This document shows positions 1 to 10,517 of a stretch of 64,000 nt of DNA, piece after piece (position 1 is the stretch's first letter; every line of letters begins with the position of its first letter). Origin of the DNA: Paulinella micropora (Eukaryota; Cercozoa; Imbricatea; Euglyphida; Paulinellidae); contig WBZZ01006672.1 in NCBI GenBank assembly GCA_019918135.1, positions 1 through 64,000 on the forward strand, written 5' to 3'. The notes beneath the pieces are model-generated. The model was not told the origin of the DNA. It did not search any database and saw only the letters and a list, made by a program, of their open reading frames with translations. A program made the translations under genes and the position numbers.

Positions 1-71
1 GATGCCCAGCTAAGCCGTGATGTTTGCACGGAAGGGACTGATACAGGCGATACCAAAGCTCCCTAGTACCA
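1..71. repeat. Direct repeat, copy 1 (second copy at 549-619)
   Basis: The first 71 bases recur almost exactly 548 bp later, with one visible difference near the end (CCCTAG versus CCCCAG). The second copy runs straight into the tetranucleotide tract at 620. The unit is probably the end of an unnamed dispersed repeat; the family is not recognised. Confidence 0.85.
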
Positions 72-548
72 GGCGGGGCCAGGGCTCGTTCCATAAGCGC
101 CCCTTGCAGAACGAGCTCCCACCTCCATTACAGAGGGCCCAGTAAGCAGATGGAGTTTCGAGACTGTTCGACAGTCTAGTATAAACCGACAGAGCACTGT
201 GGGTTTTCTTCCGGGCTCAACAAGCGAGAAAGGGCACCCTGAGGGAACAGGATTGTGCTTCCCGTCGCTATTTCGGCATGTGACTCATAGGCGTATGGCT
301 AGGCACACATAAGGCACCCCACCACGGGCCCAGCACACCCACACCATCCCCTAATTCTCTGTCTGTCGACAGATGGCACCCATTTCAAAAAAACCAAGCC
401 CAAGGGAGGGTCAGTGACACCTCAAGTGGCCTTGGTTCATTTCGTGGAGTAAGTGATGAGATCAACTGATGAGATATCGACTAATGTCAGAAAAAAGGAG
501 CTTCTGATTTCGTCAACCAAGGAAGTCTGTGAATAAAGTATTGACCCG
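72..548. other. Spacer between the two direct repeat copies, no gene seen
   Basis: Unique-looking sequence with no convincing coding frame. It may be part of the same dispersed element as the 71-bp repeat, since the repeat bounds it on both sides. Confidence 0.4.
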
Positions 549-617
549 ATGCCCAGCTAAGCCGTGATGTTTGCACGGAAGGGACTGATACAGGCGATAC
601 CAAAGCTCCCCAGTACC

Positions 618-619
<2 letters not shown>
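549..619. repeat. Direct repeat, copy 2 (first copy at 1-71)
   Basis: Near-identical to bases 1-71. It ends in a GATA-type microsatellite, a common arrangement for the tail of a SINE or LINE, which suggests a retroposed unit. The orientation and family are unknown. Confidence 0.85.
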
Positions 620-697
<78 letters not shown>

Positions 698-720
698 CGA
701 TAGATAGATAGATAGGTAGG

Positions 721-783
<63 letters not shown>

Positions 784-784
784 G

Positions 785-841
<57 letters not shown>
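620..841. repeat. (GATA)n microsatellite
   Basis: About 220 bp of GATA/TAGA repeat with a few variant units (GATC, GGTA). Translations of this tract give artefactual Ser-Ile-Tyr-Leu repeats on the minus strand and are not genes. Confidence 0.98.
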
Positions 842-842
<1 letters not shown>

Positions 843-1137
843 TAACGCTAGCAATTGATATATGTTTCATATATAGCTTGTTCTTGCACGTTGCAAAATA
901 TACATCCAAACCGATCGAGCACCCCAACAGGTGGAAATTGAAATGATAGACCACACAAGAAGTTGTGCGGACTATATAATTGAACATAGACAAGACACTC
1001 ATAGCAGCCGAGCAGCGGCAGTAGCTGTAGAGCATTTGTCATGATCAGATGTAAGACACAAGTACTTACCCACAACTGGCGCACAGGATACTCGAGCTCG
1101 CGATGGCACGCCTGCGGTTTGAGCAGTAGACTACCAC
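842..1137. other. Intergenic, nothing recognised
   Basis: Mixed-composition sequence without a supported gene, RNA or repeat. Confidence 0.4.
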
Positions 1138-1336
1138 ATTATCCCTATAGCTGATTTGCTTTCTAGCTTACGTTCATATCGACCCTGTGTGCGCTCGTTT
1201 TCTTACTGTTCGCATCCGCATTGAGTTTGGCATTAGTGTGGTAGTAAACTCAATGCGAATGCGCACAGTAAGAAAACGAGCGCACACAGGATCGATATGA
1301 ACGTAAGCTAGAAAGCAAATTAGCTATAGGGATAAT
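1138..1336. repeat. Near-perfect 199-bp fold-back hairpin (MITE-like)
   Basis: The left arm (1138-1228) and right arm (1246-1336) are reverse complements over about 91 bp with only a few mismatches, around a 17-nt loop. The outer ends read ATTATCCCTATAG and its complement. No clear target duplication is visible and there is no coding capacity. The shape fits a fold-back element or a MITE built from almost nothing but terminal inverted repeats. Confidence 0.85.
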
Positions 1337-1690
1337 AAGGTCGAAAGTGAGTGGGGCCGAAGGGGTCCTTTCCATGGGAGCACAAATTCATAAAGTTTGT
1401 AGGAACTAGGGCACCTCCAACGAAACTAAGTTCTGCCAGCGTCTACAGTAATTGGAAGGAACGTCTGGGTTTGTTTGGAGAGCCACTTCACGGAAAGTCT
1501 GGGAAAAATCTGGTGATTTCTGCCAGGGTCGACCAGATAAATGTGGGGAGCAAGGTAGGCCGCCCCCAGACCCCAGAATTTTGACGCGAGCTCAACGAAG
1601 AGGCGTCTGGTGGCGAGACTACGTATTACTCCTGAGGGCATGTTCGCCCTGTGGTTGTCATCTCCGGGTATGCAAAATGAGAAATATAGT
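1337..1690. other. Spacer, no gene supported
   Basis: Short open frames occur on both strands, but none has recognisable domains or a composition unlike its surroundings. Confidence 0.35.
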
Positions 1691-1975
1691 TCTTTCTTGC
1701 TTTCTTTCTTTCTTTCTTTCTTTCCTTTCTTTTCTTTTCTTTTTTCTTTCTTTCTTGGATTCTTGGATTCTTTTTATTTAGAGAGATAATTGTACAATTA
1801 TAACTCATGGAGTAACTGCTAATAGCTATTGCCTAAAGCAAATCTTTCCTTCTTTCTTTCTTTCTTTCTCTCTCTCTCTCTCTCTTTCTCTCTTTCTCTC
1901 TTTCTCTCTTTCTCTCTTTCCCTCTTCCTCTCTTCTTCTTCTTCTTCTTCTTCTTCTTCTTCTTCTTCTTTGCCT
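1691..1975. repeat. Polypyrimidine tracts (CTTT)n, (CT)n, (CTT)n around a retroposon tail
   Basis: Two pyrimidine-rich tracts flank about 90 bp. The stretch around 1770-1806 (TTTTTATTTAGAGAGATAAT and on) resembles 7634-7675, where it again abuts a (CTT)n tract. In reverse complement both read as an AATAAA-containing 3' end followed by a purine simple-repeat tail, suggesting two copies of one retroposon family. Confidence 0.6.
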
Positions 1976-2119
1976 TTGCCTTTAATTTAATGAAGTTACT
2001 TTTACACTCAAGTGACCTCTGGTCATCCATACAAATCGTTAGCCATTGCTTTAACTAAGACGGTGACCCTTCTAATATTAATATTCAAAATTATTAAAGT
2101 AACGTTGCAATATATTAAA

Positions 2120-2124
<5 letters not shown>

Positions 2125-2197
<73 letters not shown>

Positions 2198-2198
2198 G
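2125..2198. repeat. (AAT)n microsatellite
   Basis: Trinucleotide tract adjoining the SINE cluster. It is followed by a 55-bp unique piece (2199-2253) that recurs inverted at about 8540-8593, then by more (AAT)n. Confidence 0.95.
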
Positions 2199-2245
2199 GC
2201 TTCCTCAGACTATAGCAGCAGATCCAAATCCTGGACATGTGCCTC

Positions 2246-2301
<56 letters not shown>

Positions 2302-2568
2302 GTGCTTCTCTGTCAATGGCTGATGCATTTCTGCACATGCGCCTCCATCGTCTCACCCGTGAGGGGAGTACGAAGAATTGACGATAAGCTCTAATGACAC
2401 CCCCGCAAGGGCAGTTCCAACACTTCCAGACGGACCGGTATGTTCAATGAAAATACTGGTCCAGAAATAGACCGGTATGTTCAATGAAAATACTGGTGGC
2501 ACCGACGGGAATCGAACTGGCGACAGGGCCCAGATGGTAGAACTTGACCACTGGGCTATCACGGTGTC
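2302..2568 (-). mobile_element. tRNA-derived SINE, copy 1
   Basis: Reading the minus strand, the unit starts with a tRNA-like head (GACACCGTGATAGCCCAGTGG...) carrying an A box (TAGCCCAGTGG) and a B box (AGTTCGATTCC). It continues through a tRNA-unrelated body to AGAGAAGCAC and ends in (ATT)n. This copy has an internal duplication of about 37 bp just after the head. Confidence 0.85.
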
Positions 2569-2608
2569 CATAATAATAATAATAATAATCATAATAATAA
2601 TAATAATA

Positions 2609-2774
2609 GTGCTTCTCTGTCAATGGCTGATGCATTTCTGCACATGCGCCTCCATCGTCTCACCCGTGAGGGGAGTAAGAAGAATTGACGATAAGCTCTA
2701 ATGACACCCCCGCAAGGGCAGTTCCAACACCTCCAGACGGGCCGGTATGTTCAATGAAAATACTGGTCCAGAAA
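2609..2774 (-). mobile_element. tRNA-derived SINE, copy 2 (5'-truncated)
   Basis: Matches the body and 3' end of the family, but the tRNA-like head is absent. The sequence breaks off into an (AAT) tract after TACTGGTCCAGAA, as expected of 5' truncation. Confidence 0.8.
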
Positions 2775-2800
2775 TAATAATAATAATAATAATAATAATA

Positions 2801-3067
2801 GTGCTTCTCTGTCAATGGCTGATGCATTTCTGCACATGCGCCTCCATCGTCTCACCCGTGAGGGGAGTACGAAGAATTGACGATAAGCTCTAATGACACC
2901 CCCGCAAGGGCAGTTCCAACACTTCCAGACGGGCCGGTATGTTCAATGAAAATACTGGTCCAGAAATAGACCGGTATGTTCAATGAAAATACTGGTGGCA
3001 CCGACGGGAATCGAACTGGCGACAGGGCTCAGATGGTAGAACTTGACCACTGGGCTATCACGGTGTC
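2801..3067 (-). mobile_element. tRNA-derived SINE, copy 3
   Basis: Full-length copy sharing the internal duplication of copy 1 and nearly identical to it. Copies 1 and 3 probably arose by local duplication rather than by two insertions. Confidence 0.85.
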
Positions 3068-3128
<61 letters not shown>

Positions 3129-3365
3129 GTGCTTCTCTGTCAACGGCGAATGCATTTCTGCACATGTGCCTCCATCGTCTCACCCGCGAGGGGAGTACGA
3201 AGATTTGACGATAGGCTCTACTGACACCCCCGCAAGGCAGCTCCAAGCCTTCCAGACAGACCAATACCTTCAAAGAAAATATCACTTGAAAATACTGGCA
3301 CCGGGGAATCGAACTGGCGACAGGTCCCAGATGGTAGACCTTAACCACTGGGCTATCGCGGTGCC
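3129..3365 (-). mobile_element. tRNA-derived SINE, copy 4 (diverged)
   Basis: The same unit with many more differences (for example CGGTGCC at the head instead of CGGTGTC). It is an older copy, or a different subfamily whose acceptor stem pairs better. Confidence 0.8.
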
Positions 3366-3436
3366 ACTAATAATGATAATAATAATAATAATAGTGCTTC
3401 TCTGTGCCACTAATAATGATAATAATAATAATAATA

Positions 3437-3666
3437 GTGCTTCTCTGTCAATGGCTGATGCAAATCTGCACATGCGCCTCCATCGTCTCACCCGTGAGGG
3501 GAGTACGAAGAATTGACGATAGGCTCTAATGACACCCCCGCACGGGCAGTTCCAACACTTCCAGACGGACCGGTATGTTCAATGAAAATACTGGTGGCAC
3601 CGACGGGAATCGAACTGGCGACAGGGCCCAGATGGTAGAACTTGACCACTGGGCTATCACGGTGTC
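3437..3666 (-). mobile_element. tRNA-derived SINE, copy 5
   Basis: A copy without the internal duplication. Just upstream (3366-3436) a 50-bp piece containing the SINE end and an (AAT) tract is tandemly duplicated. Confidence 0.85.
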
Positions 3667-3667
3667 C

Positions 3668-3733
<66 letters not shown>

Positions 3734-3999
3734 GTGCTTCTCTGTCAATGGCTGATGCATTTCTGCACATGCGCCTCCATCGTCTCACCCGTGAGGGGAG
3801 TACGAAGAATTGACGATAAGCTCTAATGACACCCCCCGCAAGGGCAGTTCCAACACTTCCAGACGGGCCGGTATGTTCAATGAAAATACTGGTCCAGACG
3901 GATCGGTATGTTCAATGAAAATACTGGTGGCACCGACGGGAATCGAACTGGCGACAGGGCCCAGATGGTAGAACTTGACCACTGGGCTATCACGGTGTC
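3734..3999 (-). mobile_element. tRNA-derived SINE, copy 6
   Basis: Full-length copy with the internal duplication, in a slightly different form. It is followed at 4000-4110 by an (AAT)n and AGT-containing tract. Confidence 0.85.
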
Positions 4000-4000
4000 A

Positions 4001-4058
<58 letters not shown>

Positions 4059-4393
4059 GTAATAGTAATAGTAGTAAATAATAATTAAAATAATAATAAT
4101 AGTAAAAAATAATCGTAATATGGAGAGATAGAGAGAAAGAGAAGTTGTTAAGATGTTGATAGAAGAGCAAGGATAGAGGAAACGATAGAGATCCCAACGA
4201 CCACTAAGAAACATTAAACGTCGTCAAGCCGTTTAGAGTTTCTTTCATAGGGGTTACAAAGTCCTGTTATCTACAGCGCTAACAATTAGCTATGCTAGCT
4301 ATTGTTATCCCACCAACCATTGGTCATGATTGGTATAAGAAATTTCCAGGACATTGGGGGGAGGTTAAGAGGGAGAGAGGGAGAGAGAGAAAG

Positions 4394-5580
4394 CTAAGAC
4401 TCAAGTCTGCTGTTCGTAAAGCAGATAGTCCATGAGTGCGGCCTTGAACTCAGCTTTTTCCTTGATGATTTGGAGCGCTTCTGGTAGCCTGCTAAACACA
4501 GTCTCTGCAATGCTACTATAGTAGGCACTGTTTGAGTCGCGATATAGGAGTTGTTTTTTTGAGCGTCTTGTGTTGTGACTATGTACAGCAGTGATTGGTT
4601 TGAAGTTGTTATAGTGGAGGGGGAGAAATGTTGTGAAAGTAGGGTAGATGTGTGAATGTGTTTCCATACATACACGATATTTATATATATTCGGTATAGT
4701 TAGAAGTCTGAGTTTAGCAAATAAGGGTGTGGTGTGCTCTCGGTGATGCTAGGCATATGAGACGTATTATCTTTTTTTGCATGGTGATGAGAGGGTAGAT
4801 GATGGTGTTTGGGGTGTCGGATCCCCAGATAGATATATTATATTTAGGAGGGAGTAGACGTGGCTATAGTATAGTTGGACGAGAATATGAGTGGGTAGTA
4901 GCTGGTTAACATGCCGAAACATTTGCACAAATGGTTGTAGACGGACAGCAATTGTTTGTACATGTTTTCTGAAAGACAGGTTGCTTTGGACAGTTGTACC
5001 CAGTAGTTTGACCTGTTTCTCATGTTCGAGTTTCGTCTCGCCGATCGCCAGCTGCAGCTTTACGTCCTGTCCAAACTTGTGGAAGATCGTGTATGTTATC
5101 TTAGTAGGGTTAGGTACAAGATTATGTCTATGAAAGTAGCGTACAAGGCTGGTTGTATCGGCTTGTGCATGCTCTTGTAGTTGTTCTTTGTTAGATGCCG
5201 TAATTATGAGTGTGGTATCATCAGCGTATGCAAAGACCGTTCCATGCGTAAGTGATAGGAGGATGCTGTAGATATAGAGGATAAAGAGCGTTGTGGAAAC
5301 GGTGCTGCCTTGTGGTATACCGTGTGTGATCAGGCGGGGGTATGAGCGGGCGTGTTGGGTGAACACAGTTCGGAATCGTCTGGTCAGGTAGGATTTGAAG
5401 AAGGCAGTTGTATTATCGCTAAAGTTGAATTCATGTTGTAGTTTGTGAATGAGTTTTGCATGGTCAATGGTATCATATGCTTTAGACAGATCGACAAAGA
5501 GTGCTAATACTTTGCCTGGGCCTTTTTGAGAGTGGATGTGGTTAAGGATTGTTTGAGTACAGATGGTGGTATTGGAATTC
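4394..5580 (-). mobile_element. LINE fragment with reverse transcriptase C-terminal half
   Basis: The minus strand encodes the back half of a non-LTR reverse transcriptase. In order it has motif A (FVDLSKAYDTIDH, near 5490), motif B (GIPQGS, near 5315), the catalytic FAYADDT box (near 5230) and a thumb-like region. A separate frame further on (4394-4675) has the HNTRRSK-type tail seen at the end of many jockey/CR1-like LINE proteins. A stop at 4767 separates the two parts. The fragment is cut at its 5' side by a (CTT)n tract at 5580, and the endonuclease and ORF1 are not present, so it is dead. The clade (jockey/CR1-like) is an inference. Confidence 0.85.
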
Positions 5581-5640
5581 TTCTTTTTCTTCTTCTTCTT
5601 CTTCTTCTTCTTCTTCTTCTTCTTCTTCTTCTTCTTCTTT
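5580..5640. repeat. (CTT)n microsatellite
   Basis: About 60 bp of pure CTT/TTC joined directly to the truncated 5' side of the LINE fragment. Confidence 0.95.
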
Positions 5641-6139
5641 AATGAAATCGAAAGCGAAATTGTACAGGAAGTAAAGTCAGAACTAAGTCATAAAAGTCGT
5701 AGTCAGAACTAAATCATGAAAAGCCAACTTAAAATACTAAAAAATAATATAAAAATAGAAAATATGAATGAGAAAAGAGAAGTAGAAAAACAAGATCAAA
5801 AGAAAATATGAGGGTAGAAAAAGAGGTTTAAAAAAAATATATATATGAAAAGTAAAATATATGAGGGGAGAGGAAAAAATATAAACTAAATATGATAAGA
5901 AAATAAGAAATGGGAAAGGAAAAAGATGATATAGAGGGAGAGGAGAAAATGTATGCTATATATGATCAGGAAATAGAAAGGAGAAAAGACAGAAAAAAAA
6001 AAAGGAGAGGGCTAGATATGGGGACAGAAGTGAGGGGAAAAAGGAAGAAATTATGGGGGGAAAAGTGCAAGAAATATGCAAAGAAATGTATAGAAACAAG
6101 AGACTATATACAAAAGAAGAAAGAAGAACTAGTACAAAG
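5641..6139. other. A-rich, G/A-biased spacer
   Basis: Strongly purine-rich on the plus strand (many GAAAA and AGGAAA runs). The frames are lysine- and glutamate-rich artefacts of composition. No gene is supported. Confidence 0.5.
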
Positions 6140-7560
6140 CTAGTGAGAGCGTCGCGGCGCATCCCCAAGGCGCCGCTTCGCTGAGTCAAGGATGCGCGCA
6201 TTGCCTCGCGCAGTTTCGGCCGCAGACATCGCTCGGAAGTAGGGTAGAAGTCCACGTGGGTTCCGAGGGAAATCATCGATCATGGCATCAGCGAGCGTAT
6301 CTTGCGCGGCGGGTAGCCCTCTTACAACGCTTGCATAGTAGGCTTGAACTCGGCGAAGGTAGCTCAAAACTTCATGACCAAGAGCGCCTGTGGGTTCAAG
6401 AACCCATGCAACCAGAGTTGTGTTGGATGTCGTAGCTAGTTGATTATATTGGCGGTGCTTGATAAGCTCACGTTGAGAAGCAGCAGCAAGCGGAGTGATA
6501 GCTGCTAGCCTTAGCGAAGCTCGAGCAAGTGGGGAAGCAAAGCTAACATCAATGATCACATCAGGAGGGCTTATTCTTGAAGGGCACCACCATACACGAA
6601 GGTCAGGATGCTCTCTCGTTGCATCTTGAAAATGAAGGTGGTCAGGCTCGATCTCGACGACAGCTCCACAGCGTCGCAGAAAAATAGCTAACATTTTGAC
6701 ATAGCTGTCATGTCTCCTTATGATAGCCCCACCAACCACTGGACAAGTACGTGTGACAAAGTGGTATGTTGCAGTATCGGGCATAAGTAGCTGTTGACAT
6801 CCGGGACAGTGAACGCCAGTAGCAGGAATGTCAGACAGTGGGAGCTGGGGAAGCCTAAGCCAGAAGTGCAGCTTCAATCTCAGCATCTCTTAGCGACAGT
6901 TCAGGGTTGACTGGAATTGTCGAAAACGGTAGTGCACGAGCTCCTTCTTGCGCAGCCGATAGCATGAGCGCAGGGAAAGCTAGACCATGTTGATCTCGTC
7001 CTTGTGCAAAGAGCCGATCGCGAAGTGTAGAGTAGATTGTTCGAGTCAGTCTAATCTGAAGACGAGTAGGCGGAATGACACCGGGCAAGAGGAGAGGTCT
7101 GATGAAGTCTCTCGGGACACCACTCTGTTTCAGACTGTCACCACAGCTAACGAGCACATCGGTGTCAGTACTTAGCAAGTTGGATCTTGTTGGTCAGGAA
7201 TGGCCCGGGAGGAGATAGCCAGCATAAGAGAAGACGTGTATGCAGCATGAGCCAAAAGGGACGTCTGTTGAGGGCAGCAGGCACCATATCTTCCTGGCAA
7301 GCAAATTAGTGATTGTGCCAAGGGAGGTAAGGCTGTACTGATGCCAAGGCGTGAAACAAAACATTGATAGGTAAGGTTGTCAAAGTGATGAACTCCACGC
7401 AAAGATAGATGTGGTGGTAGAACGCGCATGATGTAGCACATTCTATTTTGAACACATGTGTTGAGAATCCCGAGGGCGGACGCGGTAGATAAACCAGGAT
7501 GTAGGAGAGCGCGCATTGTGGGAGCATGAGATTCAGCCTTAGCGAGTGCCCATGAAGCAA
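6140..7560 (-). mobile_element. 3' part of a non-LTR retroelement with a restriction-like endonuclease-type domain (decayed)
   Basis: Consecutive minus-strand frames (about 7560-7172, 7178-6855, 6886-6140) look like one decayed protein. The last part has a zinc-knuckle-like spacing (CPGC, then H and C about 12 and 18 residues later), a conserved RRHD, and PDVIIDVSF, which resembles the PD-(D/E)XK core of the restriction-like endonuclease at the C terminus of several non-LTR families. A lysine (HRQYN context) lies about 45 residues on. At least two frame changes interrupt it. The family name is uncertain; it could also be a related RT-associated domain of unknown function. Confidence 0.5.
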
Positions 7561-7680
7561 CTCTCTTCTTCTTCTTCTTCTTCTTCTTCTTCTTCTTCTT
7601 CTTCTTCTTCTTCTTCTTCTTCTTCTTCTTCTTCGTTTTTATTGAGAGAACAATTTTACAATTGGACTCAGGGGACGTCA
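7561..7680. repeat. (CTT)n tract plus shared retroposon 3' end
   Basis: About 75 bp of CTT are followed by TTTTTATTGAGAGAACAATT and on, which resembles 1770-1806. In reverse complement this is a short 3' end with AATAAA and then a (GAA)n tail. Confidence 0.6.
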
Positions 7681-8185
7681 ACGTGAAAAGTATAGCTATT
7701 AAGTCATACCTTTATCTACGGTGGAAGCCTAGTTGTTCAATCGAGTGTATTAAATCAAAGTATTAATCGGGGATTAGGTGGCTCGGTATTAATTTTATTA
7801 ATATTAATGTTCATGTTTGGATATGTTGCGCAATATATAAATATGTATATACATATATATGTATTTTTATATATATATGTATAAATGTACATATATATAT
7901 ACAAATATATACATATATATATATCTTTACCACTGAAAAGTGAATAGAGGAAAGGAAAGAGGGGGGGGGGGGAAGTTATGGTGGTGCATAGTTGACCATA
8001 TATCGGAGTGTGTTGCGTATTATTGGTTCAGTAAGTATGTTTGGACAGTAGTGTGAGGAGGGAAGTGGAGGGGTGGTCGGTTGGTGTGGTTGGAGGACCA
8101 TATTCGTTGGACGGGGCCTGGCGGAGGATTCTTCAAAGACCATGTTAGGGGAGGATTGCTGTCGCGTCGTTTGTGTGTGTGTGTG

Positions 8186-8190
<5 letters not shown>
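7681..8190. other. Spacer with AT-rich and (GT)n simple repeats
   Basis: Alternating TATATA/ACATATA sequence at about 7835-7925, a G run at 7963-7972 and (GT)n just before 8190. No gene is seen. Confidence 0.5.
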
Positions 8191-8240
<50 letters not shown>

Positions 8241-8505
8241 GACACCGTGATAGCCCAGTGGTCAAGTTCTACCATCTGGGCCCTGTCGCCAGTTCGATTC
8301 CCGTCGGTGCCACCAGTATTTTCATTGAACATACCGATCCGTCTGGACCAGTATTTTCATTGAACATACCGGCCCGTCTGGAAGTGTTGTAACTGCCCTT
8401 GCGGGGGTGTCATTAGAGCTTATCGTCAATTCTTCGTACTCCCCTCACGGGTGAGACGATGGAGGCGCATGTGCAGAAATGCATCAGCCATTGACAGAGA
8501 AGCAC
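8241..8505 (+). mobile_element. tRNA-derived SINE, copy 7
   Basis: A full-length copy in plus orientation, useful for reading the family. The tRNA-like head is 8241-8311, with A box TAGCCCAGTGG and B box AGTTCGATTCC, and seven-base ends that pair at six positions. The body follows, then AGAGAAGCAC and (ATT)n. RNA polymerase III transcription is inferred from the boxes. Confidence 0.88.
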
Positions 8506-8539
<34 letters not shown>

Positions 8540-8543
<4 letters not shown>

Positions 8544-8593
8544 GAGGCACATGTCCAGGATCTGGATCTGATGCTATAGTCTGAGGAAGCCTA
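8540..8593. repeat. 55-bp dispersed repeat, inverted copy of 2199-2253
   Basis: AATGGAGGCACATGTCCAGG... matches the reverse complement of 2199-2253 with a few differences. In both places it is embedded in (AAT/ATT)n next to SINE copies. Confidence 0.75.
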
Positions 8594-8616
8594 TTATTAT
8601 TATTATTATTATTATT

Positions 8617-8822
8617 AGTTCTACCATCTGGGCCCTGTCGCCAGTTCGATTCCCGTCGGTGCCACCAGTATTTTCATTGAACATACCGGTCCGTCTGGAA
8701 GTGTTGGAACTGCCCTTGCGGGGGTGTCATTAGAGCCTATCGTCAATTCTTCGTACTCCCCTCACGGGTGAGACGATGGAGGCGCATGTGCAGATTTGCA
8801 TCAGCCATTGACAGAGAAGCAC
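8617..8822 (+). mobile_element. tRNA-derived SINE, copy 8 (5'-truncated)
   Basis: Starts inside the tRNA-like head, after the A box, and runs to the 3' end and an (ATT)n tail. Confidence 0.82.
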
Positions 8823-8865
<43 letters not shown>

Positions 8866-8868
<3 letters not shown>

Positions 8869-9280
8869 CCCAATGGCCTCAAGGCGTTAAACTGTGACGC
8901 CAACTCATAACCCTTTGGTGGTAGATGCTGGGGAGGAGGGTCGTTGCGCGCGTAAAAGATCTTAAACTCCGCATATGCTGGTTGATAGCCCAGGACCCAG
9001 CAGACACCAGATTGTTATGGGTGGGGTTTCGAGGCAGCTCTAGCAACCGCGCTTGGTGTATGCACTTGCACATTCGGTGACGTCTTGCAAGAGGTTGCTG
9101 GGACTGCGGATAACCTCGGCTTAGTGCAGTCTTGCCCTCAGGAGCTCCATCGGTGGCCCCGATCATCAGGCGAGAGACTGACACGGGGGGGTGGAGGACC
9201 TCGAACAAGGGTATTGGAGGCTTATGTCCGTTGAGGATATGCCATTAGCTGCATCAGTACGCCTCAGATATAGTATTATT
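8866..9280. other. Spacer between SINE copies, no gene supported
   Basis: GC-moderate sequence with a 109-codon minus-strand frame that shows no recognisable domain. It may be the body of another retroposon. Confidence 0.35.
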
Positions 9281-9300
9281 AATATTATTATTATTATTTG

Positions 9301-9565
9301 GACACCGTGATAGCCCAGTGGTCAAGTTCTACCATCTGGGCCCTGTCGCCAGTTCGATTCCCGTCGGTGCCACCAGTATTTTCATTGAACGTAACGATCC
9401 GTCTGGACCAGTATTTTCATTGAACATACCGGCCCGTCTGGAAGTGTTGGAACTGCCCTTGCGGGGGTGTCATTAGAGCTTATCGTCAATTCTTCGTACT
9501 CCCCTCACGGGTGAGACGATGGAGGCGCATGTGCAGAAATGCATCAGCCATTGACAGAGAAGCAC
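9301..9565 (+). mobile_element. tRNA-derived SINE, copy 9
   Basis: A full-length plus-strand copy very close to copy 7, followed by ATT, GTA and GTT trinucleotide tracts. Confidence 0.88.
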
Positions 9566-9612
<47 letters not shown>

Positions 9613-9633
9613 GTAGTAGTAGTAGTAGTATTA

Positions 9634-9674
<41 letters not shown>

Positions 9675-9875
9675 ATAATAATAATAATAATAGTAGTAGT
9701 AGTAGTGGTAGTGGTAGTAGTAGTAGTAGTAGTAGTAGTAGTATATTTTTTTTCTTTTTTTTTTGTTGTTGTTGTTTTTGTTGTTGTTTTTGTTTTTGTT
9801 GTTGTTGTTGTCGTCGTCGTCGTTGTCGTTGTCGTTGTTGTTGTTGTTGTTGTTGTTGTTATCGTTATTATTATG
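9566..9875. repeat. Compound trinucleotide tract (ATT, GTA, GTT, GTC)
   Basis: About 300 bp of shifting trinucleotide repeats. The Tyr, Asn and Val runs obtained by translation are artefacts. Confidence 0.95.
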
Positions 9876-10007
9876 TTTTTGTTGCTCTAGTAGGTGAGCT
9901 TTTATCCGTTTTTTAAAGATGTTAAGTGATGCTGTGTCCTTGATATCTTGTGGGAGTTGGCTGAATGAGAAACGCCATAAGAGCACAACACAAGAAAGAA
10001 AGAGCAT
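9876..10007 (-). mobile_element. 3' end of a second LINE copy (fragment)
   Basis: The minus strand reads a short peptide with FSFSQLPQDIKD and FKKRIKAHLLEQQ. This is the same kind of LINE protein C-terminal tail as at 4394-4675 and it ends in an AAC-type simple repeat. Only the last 40 or so residues remain. Confidence 0.6.
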
Positions 10008-10139
10008 AAAACAAGGAGGAAAAGCAACATCAGGAGAAGAGAGAAGGCGTGAGCGACAACAGACAAGGCCCAGGGGAAAGAACCCAGGGCAGGGTCCTTC
10101 TATCTGGAACTATATAAGTTCTTTGTATGCATGTATCTA

Positions 10140-10485
10140 CATCGCATGTATGTTTGTATACATGTATATATGTATGTATGTATGTATGTAGGTAGGTAGG
10201 TAGGTAGGTAGGTATGCATGTATGTATGTATGTATGTATGTATGTATGTAGGTCGTATGTACGTCGTATGTCGTGCACGTATGTACGTATGTAAGTACTT
10301 ACACACACACACACATACATACATACATACATGCATACATGCATACATACATACATACGTACATACATACATACACATACATACATACATACATACATAG
10401 ATGCATACATACATAAGTCCGTACGTCCGTACGAACGCACGTACATACATACATACATACATACATACATACATACATACATACA

Positions 10486-10517
<32 letters not shown>

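Noticed and set aside
487-1035. Minus-strand open frames full of Ser-Ile-Tyr-Leu repeats
   Set aside because: They are translations of the GATA microsatellite at 620-841.
8241-8311. A functional tRNA gene
   Set aside because: A and B boxes are present, but the unit continues into a repeated body with an ATT tail and occurs nine times, so it is a SINE head.
9486-10007. 173-codon minus-strand frame with Asn and Tyr runs
   Set aside because: Most of it is trinucleotide repeat read through SINE copy 9. Only the first 40 or so residues are kept, as a LINE tail.
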